Origin: Hirsutella rhossiliensis
Taxonomy: Eukaryota; Ascomycota; Sordariomycetes; Hypocreales; Ophiocordycipitaceae
Length of the DNA: 64,000 nt
NCBI RefSeq assembly: GCF_020360975.1
Contig: NW_025408667.1
Location: forward strand, 3,224,001 to 3,288,000
Direction: 5' to 3'
In this document: in pieces, positions 50,284 to 61,344 of the stretch
Numbering within the stretch: position 1 is the stretch's first letter
How the letters are laid out: each line of letters opens with the position of its first letter
Notes under the pieces: model-generated
What the model was told of the DNA's origin: nothing
The model's input: only the letters and a program-made list of their open reading frames with translations
Database searches by the model: none
Program-made: the position numbers and the translations under genes

Positions 50284-50323
50284 TCAATCAAATCAACTTT
50301 GGCCCCAAAGTTGATTTGATTGA
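50284..50323. repeat. Perfect palindrome with 19-bp arms
   Basis: Arms at 50284-50302 and 50305-50323 with a 2-nt centre, built from TCAAATCAA units and AACTTTGG. A second CAAAT-type run follows at about 50340-50365. Lies about 150 bp beyond the hAT transposase stop, so probably subterminal sequence of that transposon. Confidence 0.7.
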
Positions 50324-50471
50324 CAGGCTTCCAGTCCAAATTGATTGATTTGATTTGATTGACTCCTCCCAATCAACTGTATGGGCGACCTGTACACCCG
50401 GTATACGAGGGTCTTTCGCCGTCTCCCAAGACTCAATTCCCTCCCCAGCTCCCCAGCTGCACCCCACCATG

Positions 50472-51065
50472 TCAAACCCAATTCTTCAGACAATGAACTT
50501 GCTCCAGCGTATCGGCCCGCATGGCGAGCCTTTGTGATGTTAGCGTCAACTTGGCCAGGCTGAACTGCCTCTCGCAGTCAGTTGCCATCGCCGGAATGGC
50601 AAAGACGTCCAAGGCAAAGCTGCTTAATGCCGGGAAAGTTTGCTTATAGTCTCTCCACCACTAGATCGGCTCTTATGTGTCTTGCGCTCAAGACGGAGGT
50701 ACTTATCTAACTCGCTAACACTGCCGCTCGTTGCAAATGCCTTTTTCGTTCTGCTATTAATCCACTGCGTATAGGGATCGTCCCCCTTGCCCGTTCCCAT
50801 TAAGGCAGGCTTCGACTATTCCTTATCATTCTATTAGTTCGTCTAATACCACCGCGCAAAGTAGTCCTTTATGCCCACCTTTATATCACGAACCTAGGCT
50901 AATTGTTCCTCAGTTACCCAAGTAGCCCCCAACCAGCTAATGCCAAATCTCGGATGAAGAATAACTGCTGCCGCAAACAAGGGAGACTCTCCGAGCTTAT
51001 TATAATGCTCGTCCAGCTTCTTCCAGCCGTTGTTGATAGATGCCCGGATATACGCTCGATGATCT
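50472..51065 (-). pseudogene. hAT transposase remnant (C-terminal part)
   Basis: Reading 51065 to 50472: a block with G-W-K-K-L-D-E-H-Y and A-A-V-I-L-H-P-R, then several TAG/TAA stops of RIP type, a frame change near 50640, then the hAT dimerisation region with I-P-A-M-A-T-D-C-E-R and L-T-L-T-S-Q-R, ending in a stop at 50472-50474. The N-terminal half is missing. Outside the strongly RIPed blocks, so damage is moderate. Confidence 0.8.
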
Positions 51066-51516
51066 GCGGGTAACGAGCTCTTCTAGGAGATCTCATGCGA
51101 CGGTAGCTTATTAAGCGAGTCTGTCGATAGACTGTTATTCTGGTACTCATGAGGTAGGGGCAGCACAAGAAAGGATAAAGATGCATGATCTAGCTAGAAA
51201 GAAGCGGCCACAGGGCCCTATTTATGCCGTAGTCAGAGGGACCCTCAGGTGACTTACATAGGCACCAAGCTGGCCCCATACGTGAGGTCTTTATGGGTCC
51301 CCCAATACATGGCCTCATAATGATCCTTCAGGTGGCCCTCCCTTGATCCTTCAGGTGACCTACTAACAGCGGTGCCTATACTAGCCGACAGAGTCATCTA
51401 GGCGGCCTGGGTGGCGACATCGCCACCACAAGGCAGCCACAGGTGACAGAACTATAAGAAGTCACTTTTTGTTAGAGAGGAGGAAGAATCTAAGGAAAAG
51501 AAACATAATCTATTCA
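51066..51516 (-). repeat. LTR-like region downstream of gag
   Basis: Contains the segment shared with 11081-11168 (51381-51465), a TAAATAGGGCCC box on the minus strand near 51215-51235, and two copies of TGATCCTTCAGGTG(G/A)CC at 51321-51337 and 51344-51360. It fits a 3' LTR of the gag-only element, but I could not match it to a 5' LTR. Confidence 0.5.
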
Positions 51517-52886
51517 TCACTTGCACCCTCTCTTCGCGAGAGTACGAGCTGTGGGAGTTGATGAGGTTGGAGGGGCACCTGCAAACGCAGTGCCTCTCAC
51601 TGGAGTATTTTCAGAGGAGTTAGGTGTCTTTTCTCGTTGGGCCTCTTTGACTGCCTCTGTCATCTTCTTTGCCCAAGGATTGGAATCAAGGATGGCCTTG
51701 ATCTTCTTCTCAACCTTCTGATCAGCAATCCAGCCATCAGGCCTTACTGTCTCAATGAGGTAGAAGCATTCTTTGAAGTAATGGTATTTGCCACAGACAC
51801 ATCGTGGGACACCATCGGCGTTCTTCGTAGAATTCCAACGTGGAGAATCCTCCTTCTTTTCCTTGGTTTCCTCCTTGCTTTTAAAGGAGGCTCCGAACGC
51901 TCCTTTGTTGTTGTTGGCGGTTTTAACCCGGTGAGCTCGTTCGAAGATCTCACTGATCTTAATACCGTCTGGAAAGTTCGTTTTCCAACCAGGGTTTCCG
52001 AATGCGGCGTCATCTTCCATCTTATTGACCCAATAGTCCGTAAATGGAGAGTTGATGCGCGAAACAGCCTGTAGGAAGTCTTGTGTAGGGCGTAGGTCCT
52101 GAACGTCGAGTAGCCCTAGTTGCTTTGCCTCGGTGAGGACTTTCTGCCATTGGGTGACCCAAGCTTCGATCTTGGTCCGGTCAGGCGATTGCAGGGTGGA
52201 ACGATAACGCTGAAGAACTTCCCTCTCGAGTGCCCAGTCTGTACGAGCTACACGAGCTTGAAGTAGGGCTAGTTGCTTTGCAATGTCGTGTTCCTCGGCA
52301 ATAGTGCTATAGTAGTTGCCGATTGTCTTGACGATGTGTTGTTGAAGGCTGGCGAGTGCCTTCACTTGATCTCTGTACCTGTAAGGCGCACACACACAAC
52401 GAACCAGAGAGTGAAGAACGGGGCCAATAATTCAATTCGTTGATCTCTGACGAGCTCCTCCAAGGGTTATGCTACCCTACTTTTATAACCACGAGATGCC
52501 TCCCAGCCCCGTGCTTTCTCTGGAATAGTCACTCCAGCCAGTAGTTGGAATCAACCAGCCATCTACCGGAGTCAAGCACTTTAGGCGCGTGACAGTACCC
52601 CTGAAGCTTCGAGCGGTACTGGGTGTGTAGGAATTCGAGTCGTCGGAATTCCTCTGAAGAAAGGTCAATCAGATCAGATGCTTGCGCACTAACTAATGTG
52701 ATGAAATGTTGGCTCAACTGGCTGAAGAAGAACCGGTCTTCCTTCCGCCTTGGAAGGATCAATGTATACCCATAAGCTATGGGATGTCGCGAATTTCTTG
52801 ATGATAGAAATCCATTCTTTCCAATCGCAAGGGCCGTCGAGAACGGTGCCCTTGGAAGAGCCATCGAGATCCAGAGCTGAGCTCAT
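51517..52886 (-). pseudogene. Copia-type gag, split by a solo LTR
   Basis: Starts at 52886 (MSSALDLDG). One frameshift near 52700, then an uninterrupted frame except for the 215-bp LTR at 52380-52594; the flanking coding sequence joins in frame across the duplicated gtacc. The 3' half is a 290-codon open frame to 51517, with a K-rich region and a zinc knuckle C-V-C-G-K-Y-H-x4-C at about 51758-51800. No pol follows, so the element was gag-only or deleted. Little RIP damage compared with neighbours. Confidence 0.82.
52380..52594. mobile_element. Solo LTR, 215 bp, inside gag
   Basis: TGTAAGGCGC...GGCGCGTGACA with 5-bp duplication gtacc (52375-52379, 52595-52599). Shares a core of about 70 bp with the solo LTR at 21986-22170. 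Confidence 0.9.
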
Positions 52887-52949
52887 TGTGGAAGCTATTC
52901 GTGATGCACAGCGAAATGAACCAGAATAAGATACCCAGTCAGTGGCAGA

Positions 52950-52962
52950 CCGGGCTCATAAC
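52950..52962 (-). promoter_or_regulatory. Primer binding site of the gag-only Copia element
   Basis: GTTATGAGCCCGG on the minus strand, 64 bp upstream of the gag ATG; the same initiator-tRNA-type site as at 39063 and 61130. The 5' LTR should lie to its right, from 52963 to about 53140, and may be truncated by the RIPed block. Confidence 0.7.
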
Positions 52963-53139
52963 TATCGCACGAGGTGTAGAGCAGTTCTAAGATTCTAAGA
53001 GTGTTATGTCTTTCCCCTGGCTAACGTTATTTGTAAGCCATAGGAATATCTTCCCAATATCAATCAGGTAGTCAATTTGCTCCCAATTCTCAGTAGACAA
53101 AGGCGGGCCAAGCTGGGTGTTACTAGTAAGAAGTATATC

Positions 53140-56100
53140 AATTGCCTATCGTAGCTCCTTAGCTCTCTTAAGCATTATAATAGTAGAGTTCTAGCGCGTA
53201 ATAATATAACCGGGAATACTTAATGGTTGTTTATCTAGTCGGACCTCTTATTAGATATTAAAGAAAACCATCGTCTGCTTCGCGCTTCGATAGAGTGTTA
53301 ATACTAGTGTGCGGATCTAAGAGGGTTAATATAAAGATTAGTATATAAGTTATTATATTCTAATTAGTATTAACTTACCTTTATTATTGTTCCTAAGATA
53401 ACGTTGCTTATACCTATAGGTAAGTTACTTAGTATATCCTTATCGGTACTTACTTCTTCCCTATTATAGTTATCTTATAGAGTTCCTATTATATAAGAAT
53501 AACTCTATATAACTAGTTTCTGCTCTGCCTTAATCTTAATAAGCTTTTTGCAATCTAGTATCTTAGATATAAGAAGGTTAAGAATATATACAATATATCG
53601 TATATAGTAAATTATACGTAGTGCATTAATCCCTAGATATAAGTTAAGTTTCCCTTATAAGTCTCTTAAATAAAGATATATACTATTATTAGCAGTAATA
53701 CTTTTAAATCGATCTAAAATATAACGCCTTTATAGATATTATATAATAGTATTATTCTATAATTCTCTAAAAATAGCTAGCTAATATATTTATTAGGCCG
53801 AGTAGAAGAAGCTATAAGTATTAATTATAATCGACGTAGTAACTAATAATTCTAAGGACTACTTCGATATTTCTAGTTCGAGTCTAGCTATCGATAGTTA
53901 GCGAGAGACACTATCTAGAAGGTATATAGTTAATTAATACTTCTTAAAGATTATTAGCGATTATCTCTATTAAATTTATTAGTATAGGGGCGGAGGGAAT
54001 ATAGAATTCTAGATAGTAGAAATAAACTAAGTCTTAAAAAGACTTATAGTTTACGATATTAACGGCTAAGTATATCTGTAAAATAAAATTAGTAAGATAA
54101 CGTTAATATTATAGCTTCTATTTTTAGGTGCCCTATAATAAGATTAGTATAATAGATTACTATATTTTTATATAATAAATATAAATATACCAGGGTATAT
54201 TTCTTTTATACTTAGGCAGATTAAAATATATTCTTAGGTTGCTATTTTTTAATATAAAACTTACCTTGCCTATAGCGTGTAAGAGCGCTTATACTGGAAC
54301 CTTTAATATAAGGATAGATTAGTATAGACTAGTAGGATATATAAATTACCTAAGGTTCCCCTATCTTATAGTTTACGCCTTCCTTAAAAGGCCGCTATAT
54401 ATCTAAACGATATAAAGTATTAAAGATTAAAAGAGCATTCTTCTTATAAGGAGATATATCTATATTAATAGTATTAGAGCTTAAGATACTTACTTAAGAG
54501 TATATTATCCTAGGAGATTAAATATTATCTAATAAGTTAGCTTTAAATCTCGTTTTATACTAGCTAGTAGATATCTACTAATTAAGGAAATCTTAATAAT
54601 CTTAATATTAGAAGTATAGCGGCTTTCTAAGAGATACTAGCCTATAAGTAGGAATTATACTAATATCTATAGTGCTACCTTTATTACTTCCTTAATTAAA
54701 AGATTAAAAAGGAGATAGTAGGTCTTTATCTTTATTTAACGAAGAATTAAGATAATCGTGCTAACTGCCTTAAGTTAACGGCGAAGGGGTAAAAGGCGAA
54801 TCTTAGTTTATATTGCCGTAAGGTAAGAAGCTTAGAGCTTAGAGTAAGATATTCGACTTCTAAGCGTTTTATCTTTAAAGAAATAGATTATTAGAGTATA
54901 AAATCTATAGAGTACCTACTATAAAGAAGAGGATAAAGATCTATATAAATAGTTATTACGAGTAAATAAGTGCTTTTAATAAAGCAAAGTAAATAATACG
55001 TATAAATAATTAGTATAATTAGTATATATAGAGTGCTTTATATTATATAGCACTAAGGTAATAGGTATATATCTAATAATAAGAGAAAGTAAGAAAAGCT
55101 ATATACTACTTTAATATAAAGTTATATCTCGGTATATATACTATATATAGAACGTAAAAGAGTTTTACCGAGCCCCTATATATTGCCTATTAACTAAAAT
55201 TTCCCGCTATATTACTATAAAAAGCATTCCCTCCTTTCTCTTTATTTCTAAAGGTGCGTTCTTAGTATACTATATACCTTACCTTAAGAAAGGTATATCT
55301 AAAATAATATAAACTCTTACTATTCGCTAGTAAAAGTAAAGCTTATAGCTAGATAGCTAGAATTAAGCTCTAATAGCTTCTCTACTAGCTTAGCGATTAT
55401 ATTAGTCCCTAGTAAAAGTAAGACTAAGCGAATAATTAATCGACTGATTTAGCTTATAAGATACTAGCGCCCCTTCTATTAAGCTCGCTGTATTTATAGA
55501 GCTCACTATCTCTAGGAAGTTCGCCGCCTCTATAACTAACTTTACTACCTCTATAATACTTATCTTCGCCTAAGTAAAGCTTTCCTTATCCTCTATAATA
55601 AAGCTCGCCGCCTCCTAGACTAAGCCTAGTATAATAAACGTTAATAGCATTCCCTAAGCCGCCGCTAACGCTAATACGTTAGACACTAACTCCCCTATCT
55701 CAGCCGCCCTTAAAACTTCTTCCTCCTTTACTAAGACGATCTCGAGACTCCTGCCCCTTAAGTTCTTATATATTTAGTCGTCCGGGCAGTTTATAGACAG
55801 ATAACTCTACCTACCTAGTTTTAATCCTTTCTCGAGATAGATATATTTAGCTTAAAAGGTAAAAAGGAGGTAGTAAGATAGAAGAACTATTTAGAATATA
55901 GCTAGAATTCTATTCCTACCCTTAAGTATCTACCCCTATTTTAATAGGCGCAATTAATATCCTTTTTAATCTCTACCTAAGGGTATATACTTTTAATATT
56001 AGGTGATTATTTCTCTAGTAAGATATAGTGCGCTCTACTTATATAGAAGTTTATCTATTTAGTCCTTCTTATAGAGGGATATATTACCTAGGAAAAATAG

Positions 56101-58250
56101 AGGTCTTTTAACTTTTATATAAAAAAGGAAATAATTAAAATATATATTTATATATAGGTAGTAACTATACTATTGCTACTTATTACGAAATATTATAGTA
56201 TTTATAGTAATATTTATACTAATCTAAATAATAGTATATAAATAAAACATACTAAAATTCTTTACTTTCCTTACTTTTAAGCTAACTCTCTAGGGTAGTA
56301 ATAGGTTAGGAAAAACGTCTTAAATACCTTCCGTAGATTTAAATATCTACCTAGCTAACTTAAACCGAAAAGCTTTCTATTAATAGTATCTAGAATAACG
56401 CTAGGGCTTCCTATCGTAAAGGACCTAAAAGAAACTAATAGAGTATATTCTTATACTCCTTAGTATACCTCTTAAAGTTTAAAAGGATTCTCTTAAAAAT
56501 AGATTAAGGAAAGTTATTAGTCTCTCGCTATAGCTACGCGGGTCTAGGAAGGATTACCTAGCTCCTTTTCTTCCCCTTACCTTACTCTATATAGCCGTAA
56601 ATCTCGCGTACTATCGAGATCTTTAAGGGCCTAGCCGAAATTCGTCGTCGAGAAATTACCTAAAATGCCTAACGACGGATATTAGTCCTAAGCCGCGTGC
56701 GAGAGAGTCTCCTATTTATCTAGTTAGTTTAATTAATTAGCTTAAATTATTAGAAAGCTTAGTACTTACGTAAATAGTCTTCTTATTAACGCGATTCGTT
56801 ATAAAGGCCTAGTCTAAAGACTAAAAGCAAACTAATAAAATAGTTCGTAATATAAGAAAATATTTAGGCCGTAAAGGGATTCTAGAAATCTAGTAAGGAG
56901 TTAACCTAAAAATATATAAAGAAGTTAATAAAGTAAGACTTACTCTTCCTACTACTCCTAAAGAACGCTTTTTACTACTTAAACTACTAAGGTTAGGTAT
57001 ACTTTAAGTACCTATAGCTTAGAAAACATTAACTAGACGGCTATACTAAAGTGTCTCTAAAAGCACCGAAATACTAGTACTTCTTAGTTCTATAATAATT
57101 AGTATATAAGAGTAGTTAAGGTTAAGAAGATTAAAATACCTTCTAGTCTTACTTAAGTGCTTCTTTAATTCCTTAAAAAGGTTGCTTATTACTAAACTAA
57201 GCGCTAAACTTAAGCGACTTATCGCCTTTATTAAGAAAAAATATAATATCGTCGATTCGTTAGGCTTTATTCTCTATCTTAGCGTCGATATCCTCCTAGT
57301 CGGTATCCTCTTTAATAAGAGCGTCCTCGTTAAAGATTATATCGCCCTACGATACTAGTAGGCAAAGTATTTCTTTAACTTAGTCTAGATATCGGCTAAG
57401 TAGAAAACTAGATTATTTTTAATTAGTATAAAGATTAATTTATTTCCTATAGTTACTACTTAGTACTTACTACTTACTTTTAATTTCGCGAGAGTCTTTA
57501 GTAATTATAGTAGCTTTTTCTTCTTTACTTATATTTATCTAGGTTATAGAGGACTAGACTTTCTTTCTTAATCGTATAATAGCCTAACGTATTATATTCT
57601 TAGCCTTTTCGAAGACTTTCTTATCGTCGGTTATCTTAGTAACGCGATCGCGCGCTTTCTTTATATTTATATTTATTAATAGGGTATCTTCTACCTTCTG
57701 TTTTTTTAAAGGCGTACTAGGCGGACGGCCTATTATAGGTTAATATAAAGATTAGTATAAAGTAAATAGGAATAATTAGGAACTCTTACTACGTCGCCGT
57801 CGCTCTTAATTATCTATAGAGAAGAGAGCTAAGAAACACGAAAATATCTAAAATTATTAGCTAGAATATTATATAAAATAAAGAGAGATATTACTTACCG
57901 TTTAATATATAGTATTAATATAGGTATTAAAAGTAAAATAAAAATTCCTAATACTAAACGAAGACTAAATCTTTACTTTATATAGACCTACTTTTTACTA
58001 GAAATTAATTAGGTCGGTAGATCTTCGTAACTAAATAACTATATTTTAATTAGCTAAGAAGCTTATTACTACTAGCTTACGTTATCGTAACCTTTTTTTT
58101 TCTCCCTCTTTAATAAATATATACTCGCCTACGACCGCTAAGCCTTTAAGGTTAATATACTATCTATATATAAATAGCCTTATATTAATATACTAATTAT
58201 TTATAGTAATCTCGCTTTTAGTCTTATAGTACGCGGCCGGTTTTTTAGCC
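53140..58250. repeat. RIP-degraded block with intron-like signals, unassigned
   Basis: AT-rich, almost no CA/TG. A 20-bp stretch, GTTAATATAAAGATTAGTAT, occurs at 53326 and again at about 57738. On the minus strand a GTAAGT donor near 57895 and a TAG acceptor near 57850 frame a 50-bp intron-like gap, and another GTAAG donor lies near 53388; retrotransposons rarely carry introns. Long minus-strand stretches between about 57100 and 58130 have only TAA/TAG stops and read as K/E-rich protein. I do not recognise the family. Confidence 0.45.
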
Positions 58251-58253
58251 GGC

Positions 58254-59390
58254 TAACTAGCGGAAAGACTCTCCCCGGCTAGAATATAAATACTAGCGGA
58301 AAAACTAGCGGCAAAGGTAAGGGGAAATTAGTTAAGCTAGCAGGCATTATTAAGCGTAAACGAAGATTTAAGCTAGGCAGTAAGTCTTTATTTATCTTTT
58401 CTTACTTAAATGCAATAAGACTTAAGTATATTTCTTTCTTAGATTATCTACTAATTTTAATATTAGCTATTGCTTTACGCGAAATTCGAAAATTCTAGTA
58501 AATTCCCGATTTACTTATCCCTCGCGCCTCGTTCGCCCGCCTTATTTAAGAGGTTATATAAGACATTACTCCTAGCCTTCGTATCTAGAAGGTAGTATTA
58601 GCAGCTATCTAGGAGTCGGTAGAGAGCATACTAGCTACTATATTCTAAGGTAAGTTAATATAATTATTGCCCTAATTATTATACTAACTAGCGACTATAA
58701 ATAGTAATAGGACGGCTAGCTATCGCGGCTAAAAGAGTTATAATTTAGTAGAAAGATATTACTACTCTTAAGGATATTATTAGCATCCTCGGGAAATAAG
58801 ACTAGTCTTTCCTAGTCTAAAACGAAGCTAGTATATATACCTTATTAGAAGTTATTATATTAATCGTTTATACTAACCTTTTTCCTTTAGCGTATAGTTC
58901 TACCTCCTAGCGTGACTTTTCCGATCTATTAAGAGTCGAAAAATAAAGGCTTCTACGAAGCACGCGACTAGCAAAGATTAAAGAAGCGCGTGCTTATAAA
59001 GTTTAGGCCTAAAGAGATAATTTTAATAAGAAGCGGAAGTAGTTAAAGGAGTAACGATAATTAAAGGTATAGCGAAAGAAGAAAACTACTATTATAGAGA
59101 TTAATAGTAAGGGGAGCGAAAATAAAGATAATTCCGACTATAAATAGCCCTAAACGATTAAAAAGACCTATAAAGTCCCCTTAAATAATAAGGCTAATAA
59201 GGATAAAATGTTCGAAGAATTACTATAATCGTTAGGCATAGAAGAGCCTATAATAACCATAGATAGGCTTAAGCTTATCCTAGCCGGCGGGAAGTATAAG
59301 GGTAGAAAGTTAGGAGCAAAAGAGGCTAAAAATATCCTAGCTCTAAGTTAGAGATAAGGAGATAATTATTAGGCTAGTCTAGGTACCTAG
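58254..59390 (+). pseudogene. Histone H3-like gene with basic C-terminal extension, RIP-killed
   Basis: Exon A about 58254-58379, intron 58380-58466 (GTAAGT...TTAG), exon B 58467-58649, intron 58650-58710 (GTAAGT, ACTAAC branch, ATAG), exon C from 58711. The spliced frame gives K-R-R-F-K-L-G-T-I-A-L-R-E-I-R-K-F, then L-L-I-P, F-A-R-L-I, L-R-I, Q-E-S-V-E-S, and A-K-R-V-I-I-x-x-K-D-I: the alpha-N to alpha-3 path of histone H3. Loop 1 has canonical H3 length, not the longer CENP-A form. Between exon A and about 59390 the stops are TAA/TAG only, never TGA. The frame continues about 190 codons past the fold in a K/R/E/Q-rich, likely coiled-coil stretch. The N-tail lacks the ARTKQT start of core H3. 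Confidence 0.72.
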
Positions 59391-59404
59391 CTTTACCTAA
59401 AGCA

Positions 59405-59525
59405 TATATTAATAACCCGTGGGTAAATATGGTCTTTTGTCTTAAAACCCATGTCTACCCATGGACTAGACTGAAAAAATTGGGCGGCCCATGGGTAGCC
59501 ACGGGCGCCCACTTTTAAAGTCTAC
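59405..59525. repeat. CCCGTGGGTA / CCCATGGGTA repeats, hAT-like terminus
   Basis: Several inverted and direct copies of CCC(G/A)TGGGTA within 120 bp, with AAAAAATTGGGC. Such arrays are usual at ends of fungal hAT elements (family knowledge). No second end was found. Confidence 0.5.
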
Positions 59526-60294
59526 CTCCAGCTCTACTAGTACCTAAAAATAACTTCGACACTATCCTGGCCGCAACGCGCTAACCCAGCTCCGCCTACG
59601 CCTACCTTCGACTCTTTTACCAATCACTTACTTTTATCCGTGCTCAAAAAGGACTAATAAAGATGATTTTATTTGTAAATAGCCCACTTAGCGATGCCGC
59701 TAACAATTCCAGGGAGATAAGGTTAGCGACTTGCAGCCGTTATCGCCGCCACTGCCGTACAGTATATAACTTATATAGACTTATAGAGCCGAATATAACT
59801 ACCAAAATCCCATCCTAGCTCGGAGGAATAAAACTCGGGCTACTTATATAGACACAATTAGCCGGCTGGCAGATACACGACTGCATTAAGCAGTTAAAGA
59901 CGTGCTAACTAGCACCCCCTACTCTAACTACGCTGTGTTAATATAGGCGAAGCCGCCTCGTACATGCAAATCATCATATTAATTGTAGCCCGATCTCGAG
60001 GCACTAATAGTGTAACCTTACCATGCACGAAGCACCCCATAACTTCCTCACACTAGGTAAATCTAGTCGTTTATCAACCGACGGGACAATATTCTGTTCT
60101 TATTTCATAAACACGTTGCTTGCCATGAACCAAAATTCTCAAGTATGCCTCTAGGAATAAATTAAACGTCTATATAAAGCACGTCTCGTTTAGGGCAAGT
60201 CCGGTCTCCTCATGCCTTTTCATTACCATAGGTCCGCATCCAGCTCTTTCTATCATTGTAGGTTACCGCATGTCAACATAAAGGACGAGATCAC
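59526..60294. other. Non-coding stretch, no gene seen
   Basis: Moderate composition, little RIP. No open gene, RNA gene or repeat recognised. Confidence 0.4.
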
Positions 60295-60772
60295 AATCAA
60301 GGAGGTCACCGAGGCAGGTGTTATGTTTGTCGTGACCACGTTCTTTCTAGCCCCTTACATATACTAGATGATCAGAGTCAAGCCACGAGAAGCCTTGCGG
60401 AGGCAAACTTAGGCATTGATCTCCACTACCTATATCTTCTTAGGCTCTAGACTAGTATTTGCCGCTTTGTTTGGTGCTGTGAGGAATGCAGTTCTATCGG
60501 ACACCCTTACTTATCCCTTCTTCACGGCTTAGAAAGGGGCGACCGTGTTATGCGTCTATATTGTCGAGGTATTTCCCGATTCAGGCACTCCTCATGGTCT
60601 TATGCTGATGGCTTGCAGCTTATTCAAGTTGTCGATCCCCTAATACACGCCTGTTTTTCTTACTCCATCGAGCCCGATTCCTCTGCCAAGGCGAGGGTCA
60701 TCGTTTTCGGACTTATATTAGTCTTCCTGTTGGCAGGTCTCTACACAGGCCTTCGTTGCAGCTGCAAAGGTA
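60295..60772 (+). pseudogene. Broken membrane-protein gene
   Basis: From 60295 one frame reads through three TAG codons (about 60367, 60409, 60530), each one C-to-T step from CAG, with hydrophobic segments such as V-M-F-V-V-T-T-F-F-L-A-P-Y and R-L-V-F-A-A-L-F-G-A-V. It looks like the middle of a multi-span fungal membrane protein of unknown function. The frame is lost at about 60575 and the sequence runs into a Copia LTR at about 60773, so the 3' end is cut. Confidence 0.5.
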
Positions 60773-61108
60773 TGTGTATTCGTCTTCTTCTTGTCTATCT
60801 TCAAGGAAGGGAAAAGGGGGAGGAGGCCACGAAGCTAGTTGTTGAGGAGAGAGAATGGGCATAAGAGGCCACAATCATGCTCAGTAGACCCAATAGTCAT
60901 GCACAAGGAAGCCTGCCTAAACAACATAACTCCCCTAGCCCAAAGACACTATGCAGGCCTAACTCAGGTATAGGAACATCCTATTGCCCTCTTTTAGCTA
61001 GCTATATGTGGTCACTGTACCTATATAAGCCCCTCCCTTATCCCAATAGATAGACCAAGACATACATCACTAAATTCACCTTTCTATGCCCCTATTTCTT
61101 CCACTGTG

Positions 61109-61130
61109 CTCTCAAGCCACTGCTTGAGAG
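61109..61130. other. Hairpin at the LTR end
   Basis: Perfect 8-bp arms (CTCTCAAG / CTTGAGAG) around 6 nt, directly before the primer site. In the transcript this would be a stem next to where priming starts. Confidence 0.55.
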
Positions 61131-61142
61131 TTATGAGCCCGG
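61130..61142 (+). promoter_or_regulatory. Primer binding site, initiator-tRNA internal type
   Basis: GTTATGAGCCCGG, the same as in the two other Copia-type elements. Confidence 0.75.
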
Positions 61143-61344
61143 CCTACACGGCTAGACCATCTTTTGCCCGCCGATATTACCTTTAAAGCTATTTACGAGC
61201 TATCAACGCCGTTATAACGCTCAAATTGTAGTGTTAAGGCAAGGAACCTAGCCACACTAAGGGGCACCACCAGAAACACACGAATTACGCATCCCTTAAA
61301 GAAGGATATTACTTATTAAGCTAGAACCCCTTATTTTCCTAAGA

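Noticed and set aside
50288..50563. Four overlapping 60-66 codon frames
   Set aside because: They overlap the C-terminal end and flank of the hAT transposase remnant and a palindrome; none reads as an independent protein.
58254..58800. CENP-A rather than H3 identity for the histone-like gene
   Set aside because: Loop 1 has the canonical H3 length, not the two-residue-longer CENP-A loop; but the sequence is RIPed and diverged, so only H3-like is claimed.
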